Shown here piece by piece: positions 20,330 to 28,374 of a stretch of 64,000 bases of DNA; the stretch's first letter is position 1, and the number at the start of each line of letters is the position of its first letter. Under the pieces are notes generated by a model. It did no database searches, was not told the DNA's origin, and saw only the letters and a list, made by a program, of their open reading frames with translations. Source of the stretch: Rebecca billardiae RCC1528 (lineage: Eukaryota; Haptophyta); contig OZ251230.1 of assembly GCA_965240325.2 (NCBI GenBank), positions 310,001 through 374,000 of the forward strand, given 5' to 3'. A program made the translations under genes and the position numbers.

Positions 20330-20710
20330 AATCAAACTACTAGACGAGGCGTGCAGGATTTTATGGGGATTTTTGTAGGTGGATGTAGGTGTGAACAAGG
20401 CATTTGAGAAGATATCGCTGCTCATGATTGCGTTCGTACTATCCGATTCCCCTGCTCGTACTAATATCTTTTTTTCAGCATGGATGATACTATATTCTAA
20501 TAATAGGACAATTCCTCGCTGAATAGCCGAACAAATGGCCCGTTCGGGCGCCTTCTTGGCCCAATGCGGGTGGCATTCTGATTCGACACCTCTATCTGCG
20601 AGGATAAACAGCTCTCTGAAAACGAGTGTGTCCTGGACAGCTTGAATAAAGGGGAAATGCAATAATATGATTGACAGGTTGCACGGGAAACTGACCTGGG
20701 TGTTACATTT
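20330..20710. other. Low-GC island with a minus-strand open frame
   Basis: This ~380-bp patch is clearly poorer in GC than its surroundings. A minus-strand frame (20662 down to about 20350) reads as ordinary protein, with FIQAVQDTLVFRELFILADR, then APERAICSAIQRGIVLLLEY and SIIHAEKKILVRAGESD, without matching any family I know. A similar string (ATAGGACAATT, then TCG, TGAA, CCG) recurs near 22413. It could be organelle-derived DNA or a gene remnant. Confidence 0.35.
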
Positions 20711-22500
20711 CGGCCCCTTGGAGCATGGCTGCCCCGTGCCCGCCCACGGTGCCCTCGCGGGTGCGGCCGTTGCTGCCGCGCCATGTACGACTCAATGAGT
20801 CTTGCGCACGGTTTAGGCCGTGACTACTGACGCACATGTAGCAGACCGAGCCCTCCTCCCAAGCTCGCCAAGGGCCCGACCGCGTCATTTGAAGAGCAGC
20901 CGCCACGAGCGTCATCCACTCGACTCGGTCGGCACGATACGTGCGAGAGGTTGTGACGGCGCGCAACTCCTCGTCGTCGTCAGGAGTCAGCCAGCGAGCA
21001 CCCTGCGGCCGCACCTCGGCGACTTAGCACACGCAAGGCAGACTCGACCTTGGGCGAGCCCTGGCGACCTCCGCGTCGAGCTGGATGCCACGCGTAGCAG
21101 CCTGAGTCGACGTCGTGGAAAGGCACACGCACGCATAGAGCATCAGACAGTGCGCCGCATCTGCCTGCCGGAGTGTACCATCACCGCGCCCGCGCGACCG
21201 GGTTGAAGAAGAAGCCGTCAACGAAGAGCGAGCCGGCGTCCAGCGGAACGGGCGGTGCAGCCGGCGCCGCGCTGTGCGAACATGGTGGAAGCCGACCGCT
21301 GCCGCGCGCGACGTGAGCGAGCTGGCGCACGCCAGTCAGCTGCGGATGATGCGGCGAAGAGGCGCGCTACCACCTACTCCACCTCGCGCGACTTAGTCTT
21401 GCTGCCGTGATCACACACGCGCACGATCAATGACATACTCAACGTCGAGCGCCTGAGTGCTGTCTCGAAAAGTGCCTTCCCCCTCGCTCAGGGCGTGCCT
21501 GTCGGCGTGGTCGAGCGCCGCGCCGTCGCCTCGGCCTGCTGAGCGTCAGCGAGGCGCTTGTCAAGGATCGCCTGCTTGCTGCGTCACGGCGCGCGAGCGC
21601 GGCACGCGCACGACCAAATGTGTGCGTTTCCGACACTTCTTGCCGGCGGCAAAGGCAGACTGCCCAGAGTTCGCCTGCTTGTCCGAGGACCCCGCGCCAG
21701 ACGCCTGCACGGCCGGAGCAGCGGCCCGAGCTGCAACAGCAGAGGCCGCGCGCGCCGTAGCAAGCTTCGCCCTCGCGCGCTGCACGCGTTTGGCAAGCAT
21801 CTCCTTCTGCTTCCTTAGCGCACTACGGTTGCCCGCCTTCTTCTACGAAGGCCTCGTGAGGCGAGCTCCACAAGCACTCGCGTGTGTGGTCCAAGCCACC
21901 TGAGCGCGTGCGCACGGTTGCGCGCTCGTGCGTACGGTATGAGCAGTGCAGCAGGAGACCAGCACACGTTCGTGCAAAGGTGCACGCACATACCGCAACC
22001 GGCGCATCCTGCTCGTGCGCGAGAGCAGCCTCCTTGAAGGCTCTATCTACCACCTGTATCCAGGTCCCAGTTGTGCTTCTTCCCGCGATGCGCTTCGGCT
22101 TCGCGCCACTGCCGACGCGGGAGTGAGAGGAACTGGGCACCAGACTGCGGTACCGATTGCGGGCGAACGGGGAGGCGGGCCGTGGCGGCGAAGGTCGGAA
22201 ACCACCGGCATTCGTGTGCTCCGTGGTTTCCAAGCACTCGCGCCACGCGCCGGCCGCCATGGGACGGGCGCGATGTACCGAAAGACGGGTGGACAGGTCG
22301 CGTCCACTGTGAATGTAACATCTGTCAGTCGCGGGCGGTCATTTCTCCGTGCAACCTGTCGATTGCGGTTGTAACCCAAGACTCTCATGCCCATATTAAG
22401 CATGAGTAGTCATAGGACAATTCATCGGTGAACATTCGGAACTCAAGAAGATCAAATTCAAGAAGCCTGCCGCGCGATCTGGGTAAACCTGACAGTTATA
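20711..22500. other. Mostly non-coding; weak minus-strand basic-protein remnants
   Basis: No complete gene. On the minus strand, about 21850-21570 reads as a basic, helical segment (KAGNRSALRKQKEMLAKRVQ, later AGKKCRKRTHLVVRV), and 22125-21960 as RIAGRSTTGTWIQVVDRAFK and EAALAHEQDAPV in another frame. These may be exons of an unresolved gene or relics. Confidence 0.3.
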
Positions 22501-22547
22501 GTGGGGCGGCCCTTTAAATATATGATCGGCGTCGGGCCACTGATGCC

Positions 22548-22655
22548 GCTATATATATATATATATACTACTGCGTTATATTATATATATAATATTATAC
22601 GACTGCTGATGGCTCGGCAATACGCTATATATATATATATATATATATATATACT
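22548..22655. repeat. Two AT microsatellites
   Basis: (AT)n at 22550-22567 and (TA)n at 22624-22653, separated by an A+T-rich near-palindrome (TTATATTATATATATAATAT). Confidence 0.9.
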
Positions 22656-23009
22656 GAGTCACTAAATGATGATGTCGCGTGATGACTATCTGACTGACGA
22701 CTGCTGCCGGCTCTGCGGTCATCGGCACCGCGCGGCCTAATGCCTGTACGGTCGGCCACGCCGACACCCTTCCCACCCCCCAGCCCGCCTCCAGCCCCCC
22801 CCCCCCCCTTCCCCCCGGTGAGTCCCCCCCATCGGCAGCATCCGTCGCGTAGCTTGGCATTTACACTCCCCACCGGCGGTGCATCCGGCGCGCCGGACAA
22901 ACCGTCATCAGCCCGTCCGAGCTCGGAGCTGCCGCGCACCGCCTCAGACGGCTGCCCGCGCCGAGACACGCCAATTGGCGCGCTCTTGGACAAGGCGTCT
23001 GTCCCCAGC

Positions 23010-24893
23010 TTACTGGCTGTACTTGTCCGAGGCGATCCGGATCGCCGCCGCCCCCGTCGACGAGCGGCGGCGGCCGTGCTGCTTGGCGCCGGTGCTGAGC
23101 TTGCTCGCCGTCTCGGGTCCGTAGAAGTGGTGGATCAGCTGCATGTTGTAGTTGGTCACGTCGTTCACGGACTCGAAGCACGCGCTCGAGCCGAGCCAGA
23201 AGGTGCGGTTCTCACCCTGCGCCTCGAGCAAGTCCCATGGCAGCCCCTTCTCGAGGCCCTCCTGCGAGAACTGGTAGAAGTAGTCCCACGGCTTCTGCTG
23301 CAGCACGCGCACGCCGCTCACGCCCTGCGCGCGCAGGTCGGCCTCGAGCGCCGAGCGCAGCGCGGCGCCGTCGATCGCGCCGTCGGCCGGCCGGCGATGC
23401 TCGCCGAGCGCGCTGAGCTGGTACCCGACGCACACGTGCGCGCCCGGCGTCGGCCGCACCGCGCCAAGCGCCGGCTCGGCGTTCTCGCACAGGTCTGCGG
23501 CGTGCAGCTCGCGCGTGAAGTTTGCCAGCATGCGCTCGCCGTCGGAGCGGCCCGCGGGCGCGCCCGCCGCCAGAGCCTCGCGGGTGGGTCGGATCGAGCG
23601 CTCGGACCAGCGCTCGCAGTTGATGGCCAGCGGGTTGGCGCGCGGCGTGATCGTCGGGTCCGCGCGGTCGGGCAGGTACGCGATGACGGCCTGGCCGCCG
23701 CTCGGGCGCGGGTCCCGCTCGTACAGCGTGGTCGTCAGGCCCAGCGGCGCGAGGCTCGAGATCACGCGCTTCTCGAGCTCGGTGAGCGCGAGCGCGCGCG
23801 CGATCGGCGCGTACGGGCACGCGATGAAGACGTGCGTGCCGCGCACGGTGAAGGAGCGCCCGCCGCCCCGCGGCCGCCCGCCGCCGGGGTGCGCGCTCTT
23901 GGTGGCGACGCCCTTGACGGTCACGCCGCTCGCCGAGCGGACGATCGACGTGACGCGGTGGCCGAGCCGCACGTCGAGGCGGTCCTGCGCGACCATGCGC
24001 TGCCACAGCTTGGACCAGCCGCCGCGCAGCATGGTGAGCACGGGCTCGGCGTGCGCCTTGTCCGAGGCGTACGCGATGAACGCCTCCATCAGGTCGGCGC
24101 TGAACCACATCAGCCCGTAGAAGGTGGGCACGCTCTCGAGGAAGCCGTACCCCTGCGTCGTCTGGCCGATGATCAGCAGCGGGATGAGCGCCTCGCAGCC
24201 GTGCTCGGCGAGGAACGCGGCGAAGGGCTTGCGCATGCGCGCCCACTGCGCCGCGCTCGGCCGCGGCGGGAGCGCGCCGTAGTAGCTGCCCATGCACTCC
24301 TTGTGCAGCCGCTGGTACTTGCGCGCCGCCTGGACGAACGCGAGCGACACGCCGATGCCCGGCAGGCACTTGGCGCTGCCCGACTTGGCCACGAGGTGCT
24401 CGCGCACGGCGGCGCGGTGCCACGTCGCCAGCGACGTGAACGTCGCGGCGCCGTGGCGGCCGGGCACGTCGTCCCAGAAGAAGTCGCGGTCGCCGGTGAC
24501 GCCCCCGGGCCGGATCAGATCGGCCGCCATGCCGTACTTGGCAAACAGCGCCTTGGGCACGTGGTACTCGGGGTGCGCGTAGCACGTGCCCATCTCGTGC
24601 ACGACGTCGTCCATCACCACGCTGAACGACTTGCCGCCGACGCGGTGCTCCGCCTCGAGGAGCACGGGCGTGACGCCCACCTCCTTGAGCATCGACGCCA
24701 TGTGCACGCCGGCCGGGCCGGCGCCGACAATGATGGCCACGTTCCCCCTCGTCGGAGCGGACTCTGGGCCGCAGCGGAAGCGGTGGCCCGCGCCGCCGTG
24801 CCCGACGTACGAGCCATCCGACTGGCGCGCCGAGGCGCGCGACGGCGCCGACGGATCGACCTCGCGCTGCGAGACGCGCTCGTACTTGCCCAT
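23010..24893 (-). CDS. FAD-dependent oxidoreductase/isomerase of the amine-oxidase fold
   Basis: 627 residues from the ATG at 24893; the open frame extends 16 codons further but without an ATG. After a ~50-residue polar N-terminus come the dinucleotide-binding motif VAIIVGAGPAGVHMA (GxGxxG at 57-62), the strand-end Glu80 in LLEAEHRVGGK and the following GG pair, which bind FAD. The closing part (FWLGSSACFESVNDVTNYNM) matches the C-terminal FAD-contact region of amine oxidases and resembles the polyenoic fatty-acid isomerases described from red algae. Substrate unknown: unsaturated fatty acids, amines or carotenoid-like compounds are all possible. There is no clear targeting peptide. The gene is isolated between repeat-rich flanks. 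Confidence 0.78.
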   Translation of the reverse strand: MGKYERVSQREVDPSAPSRASARQSDGSYVGHGGAGHRFRCGPESAPTRGNVAIIVGAGPAGVHMASMLKEVGVTPVLLEAEHRVGGKSFSVVMDDVVHEMGTCYAHPEYHVPKALFAKYGMAADLIRPGGVTGDRDFFWDDVPGRHGAATFTSLATWHRAAVREHLVAKSGSAKCLPGIGVSLAFVQAARKYQRLHKECMGSYYGALPPRPSAAQWARMRKPFAAFLAEHGCEALIPLLIIGQTTQGYGFLESVPTFYGLMWFSADLMEAFIAYASDKAHAEPVLTMLRGGWSKLWQRMVAQDRLDVRLGHRVTSIVRSASGVTVKGVATKSAHPGGGRPRGGGRSFTVRGTHVFIACPYAPIARALALTELEKRVISSLAPLGLTTTLYERDPRPSGGQAVIAYLPDRADPTITPRANPLAINCERWSERSIRPTREALAAGAPAGRSDGERMLANFTRELHAADLCENAEPALGAVRPTPGAHVCVGYQLSALGEHRRPADGAIDGAALRSALEADLRAQGVSGVRVLQQKPWDYFYQFSQEGLEKGLPWDLLEAQGENRTFWLGSSACFESVNDVTNYNMQLIHHFYGPETASKLSTGAKQHGRRRSSTGAAAIRIASDKYSQ

Positions 24894-26391
24894 GATGACC
24901 AAGGAGTCTGCTGTCCTTGGCGCCCGCCCAATCAATATCAATGCCGGTACCAGTTTCTAACCAAGACAGTGTAGTGTGCACGTTTCTGCGGTTTTTCGGC
25001 CATCGCGGCCACCGCCGTTGCGCCGGCCAGGGCGGAGAGGGCCACACGTCTCGTCGTCAGCAAAACCGCTCGGATATGTGGCCGCATGCACGCAGCACGC
25101 TTCGAACGGCGGCACACCTGATGTCGCGGATGCGGCGTGGTCGGTTATCGAAACGGCAAGGCGTTCCGCACGGCATAGGATAGCACGAATGGCATATGCG
25201 AGTGAGGGTCGTTCTTCCGAGCCCCCGCAAGCTCGCCCAGGCGGGTATCTGTCCTGAAGCATTTGTCTAGGGTGGCTTACAAAAATGTTCGGGCTCAAAA
25301 CGAGGGGCCGCGGGCGTTCTTGCGAGCATTTCCTTTCCGTTTTGGAGTTGCGCCGGTAGCTATTGAGATTGCGGGAGGATCGGCACCTGCTCGTCCAAGG
25401 GAGCCTAGGAGAAGCAGCGAGGGCAGCCCGCGACCCTAGCGTCCCTGTCGTGCACGTGCAGGCCCTTCTCGTGCGCATGATGTCGGCGAGGGGCGGCAGT
25501 CAGAGCGCCAACGCACACTTGATCTGCAAAGAGAAGCTCGTGTGTGCAATGTAGGCAACCAGGTGTCCCACCGACCGACCGCGCAAGCGGGCAGCCGACA
25601 GCCGAGCACGGTGGAGCTGGTCGCGTGTGCGCAGACAGCTAAGCGAGATGATATGAGGAGATGGTGGGCATGCCACGGTCGAGCCCTGCTCGTAAGTGTC
25701 TTCTGGAGACACGCACGACCGTGTGCATCGTGGCTGAGTCGAAATCTTCTACGAATTCAAACGCTCCGGGCGCAAGGCGCGACGAGTGCATTCTGCGCAC
25801 GTCAGATCACACAACGGAGGCTTGCGCCGCACAAGCTGCGCTCAAGCACGCGAGCGCAGCCAGGCGTCACACGTGACTGGCCAGCCTCAACACCACCGCC
25901 GCCGAGCATACGAGCGCGCGCGCGAACGCGCCGGTCGTACTTGTCTCGGCCGACCGCCGCACGCACGCACGGCATGCTCTCGACCCTCTCGTGGGCCGAT
26001 GTTGGAAGTCACAGAAGCTTCCGTCCTGCGATCTTTCGGGACGAGATAGTATGTGACGAAATTTGGCCGGGACCAAGTGTTGTTTGGATTTCCAACAACA
26101 CTTGGTCCCGGCCAAGTTTCGTCATCCTGGGGAGGCCTCCACGCCCCCGCGTTCGCAAAATAGGCCCTCATACAACAATGTTCGGGCTCGGGCTGGGGAA
26201 AAAGCGTGGGGGGGCTCGGAAGAACGACCCTGAGTACCTCATCACACATTCTTGTAGGTTGTCCTAGGAGGACCGTTTGTATGAAAGTAAACGATTTCGC
26301 ACATACGAAGATTGGACGCCTCGCGCGCGAACAATGTCGTATTTGCAAATAGGGTAGAGGAGTCGGGGGGGGGAGCATCAGGTAAAAGTGT
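24894..26391. other. Intergenic region without a supported gene
   Basis: No open frame here reads as conserved protein. It holds a 69-nt hairpin (26055-26123). A ~22-bp inverted pair (AGGGTCGTTCTTCCGAGC at 25205; reverse complement near 26212) and a direct pair ATGTTCGGGCTC (25286, 26179) bracket the hairpin, so a decayed non-autonomous element is possible. Confidence 0.45.
26055..26123. repeat. Near-perfect 69-nt hairpin
   Basis: The arms (starting GACGAAATTTGGCCGGGACC and ending GGTCCCGGCCAAGTTTCGTC) pair over about 33 bp, with one G-U wobble and one bulged T near a 2-nt loop. It is much more regular than random DNA of this composition would give. It could be a small inverted-repeat transposon, a small-RNA precursor or a terminator-like structure. 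Confidence 0.85.
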
Positions 26392-26522
26392 TTTTTTTTA
26401 ATTCCCCTTTATAACGGGCTCCGGGTGATCAGGCTGGCGGCCGAAGCCTCCAGCCCTACCCTGGCCAGCCCCCAACCAACCACCACCCTCACCCAACCTC
26501 AAACCACTGACCGAGACACCTA
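26392..26522 (+). repeat. Second dispersed repeat family, copy 1
   Basis: About 120 bp: AATTCCCCTTTATAACGGGC, then TCCGGGTGATCAGGCTGGC, GGCCGAAGCCTCC, CCCTGGCCAGCCCCCAACCA and CTCAAACCACTGACCGAGAC. No tRNA-like boxes are evident. Confidence 0.85.
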
Positions 26523-26526
26523 AGTT

Positions 26527-26735
26527 GTGCGTAAATTGTAGTGGGTGCGGCAGAGCCTCAGGCTACTAAATTCCCCTTATTTATAACGGGCTCCGGGTGA
26601 TCAGGCTGGTGGCCGAAGCCTCCACGCGGGCGGTGCCACGCCCTCCAGCCCTAGTCCCTACCCTGGCCAGCCCCCAACCATGAACCAACCACCACGGTCC
26701 TCACCCAACCTCAAACCACTGACCGAGACACCTCT
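26527..26735 (+). repeat. Second dispersed repeat family, copy 2 (extended)
   Basis: Preceded by GTAAATTGTAGTGGGTGCGG and CAGAGCCTCAGG, which also occur at 18569. The body matches copy 1 with small insertions. Confidence 0.85.
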
Positions 26736-26975
26736 TGATCCAAATGATCACCGGCTATCGCGCCGCCGCCGGTCTGTTAAATATCGATCGCCAAATAAGC
26801 GGCTGCAATACGACAAAGACACTACACGGCAGATCGATATACTATATATATGATAACGGCGCTCGGAGCGGCACGCCAAGTGCGCACGTTTATATTCATC
26901 GCGATCATCATCAGCAGCACACCGTGTATATATATATATATATGCATATTTTAAAATAATAATCAAACCGCCCGC

Positions 26976-27093
26976 GTTATTATAATATTGGGCTCCGGGT
27001 GATCAGACCGGCCGGGGCGGCCGAAGCCTCCATCCAGCCCACCCTGGCCAGCCCCCAACCAACCACCCCCACGCAACCTCAACACTGGACCGC
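26976..27093 (+). repeat. Second dispersed repeat family, copy 3
   Basis: Shares GGGCTCCGGGTGATCAGAC, GGCCGAAGCCTCC and TGGCCAGCCCCCAACCAACC with the other copies. A short (AT)n run lies just before it (26928-26944). Confidence 0.8.
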
Positions 27094-27275
27094 CTAGGCC
27101 CCGCAGGTGAGGAGGTCCGCGCAGCCGGCGCCGGCGGGCGGCGCAGCGCGCTGCGCCCGGGGCCCGGCCGGCGCAGCGGGCTGGTCCCGCCCGGGTTCAA
27201 GCAACAACACTCGGGATGTCAACCAATCGACTGATGACTGCTCGAACGGCTAGAGCGTGCTCAGCGTGAGCACGG

Positions 27276-28304
27276 TCAGCGCGAGCGTCGATCAGGCGAC
27301 AGCGCGGTGACGCGCTGCTGGGCCTGCGCCTGGCCCTGGGGGGCGGTGCGGGTCGAGCCGCCGCGCGCCGTGCGTCTGCTCGCCCAGCGCGCGCGGATCT
27401 CGGCCTTCCGCCTGTGCAGCGCCATCTCGTCGTCGTCCATCCCCCCGGCGCGGCTCGCCGCCAGCCGCGCCGCCTCGTCGAAGAGTGGCGAGCTCGTGCC
27501 GACGCACGCGCAGAAGAGGCGCACCTCAAACTCATCTCCCGAGATCTCGATCTGGGCCGTCTGCTGGGCGGGCCGGCGGGGGGAGGAGGGCGCGGCGGAG
27601 GAGGCGGCGCGCTGCTCCGAGCCCGCGCCAATCTGCGGCGCGCCGACGATCAGCCCGTCTCGCCGCGCGGCCAGCGCCGGGCTCGCCTCTGACATGAGCG
27701 CGTCCACGACGGAGGGCGACGGCGCCGGGAACGGCCACGCGTTGCTCACCATCATCTGGCGCAGCGTGAGCGTGAGCACGCTCCGGTTGACGCGGTTGAT
27801 GGAGCGCGTGTCGCACGCGACGAACACCTCGCCGGCACGCCGGAAGAAGTCGCCGTAGTACATCTGCGTCGCCAGCGCGTGCAGCAGCAGCGCGAGTGGC
27901 AGCGCGTCGCCGCCGCCGCCACTCTCGCGCTGGGCATCCGCGGGGAGGAGGAGCTTCGCGCGCGTGCACAGCCGCGCGGCGACGTGGAGCACCTCGAACG
28001 GGAAGTCCGGGCATACTATCCCGAGCAGCTCGTGGAACTGGCTCGGCGCGACCTCCGAGTCCGGCGGCATCTGCGAGATGGCGTCGCGCACCAGCCGCAG
28101 GAAGGAGAGCTGGTTGTGCGGCGTCGCGCGCACGTGCGCGTACTCGCGGTGCAGCACGTGCGAGCCGTCGCGGACGCGCTCGAAGTACTCGGCGACGGCC
28201 TCAACCGGCCGCTCGCGACGATCGTCGAGAAGCATGCGCACCGCTTCCGCGAGGTACGTGTCGATGCGATGCCGTTGCAGGTACAGCCTGCCGGGGTCCG
28301 CCAT
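27276..28304 (-). CDS. Tubulin polyglutamylase complex subunit 1-like protein
   Basis: 342 residues from the ATG at 28304. The first ~45 residues (YLQRHRIDTYLAEAVRMLLD through AEYFERV) form an RIIa/DPY-30-like docking helix pair. The rest follows the layout of TPGS1: a His/Asn-containing helix (EYAHVRATPHNQLSFLRLV), a SQFHELLGIVCPDFP block, a hydrophobic helix (ALPLALLLHALATQMYYGDFF) and a later helix (VDALMSEASPAL). TPGS1 helps bring the glutamate-chain ligase TTLL1 to axonemal or basal-body microtubules. The C-terminal ~80 residues are Arg/Gln-rich and poorly ordered. Starts of this gene and the methyltransferase-LRR gene are 70 bp apart and divergent. The family call rests on pattern resemblance. 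Confidence 0.6.
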   Translation of the reverse strand: MADPGRLYLQRHRIDTYLAEAVRMLLDDRRERPVEAVAEYFERVRDGSHVLHREYAHVRATPHNQLSFLRLVRDAISQMPPDSEVAPSQFHELLGIVCPDFPFEVLHVAARLCTRAKLLLPADAQRESGGGGDALPLALLLHALATQMYYGDFFRRAGEVFVACDTRSINRVNRSVLTLTLRQMMVSNAWPFPAPSPSVVDALMSEASPALAARRDGLIVGAPQIGAGSEQRAASSAAPSSPRRPAQQTAQIEISGDEFEVRLFCACVGTSSPLFDEAARLAASRAGGMDDDEMALHRRKAEIRARWASRRTARGGSTRTAPQGQAQAQQRVTALSPDRRSR

Positions 28305-28374
28305 GCTGTGCCGGGTGCATCAGTGGCAGCATCACCTACTACCAGGATGGCCGGCCGTCGACTCGTCCAGCGCG

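Noticed and set aside
22740-24974. 744-codon plus-strand frame
   Set aside because: Antisense to the FAD enzyme, whose GxGxxG and C-terminal motifs are intact.
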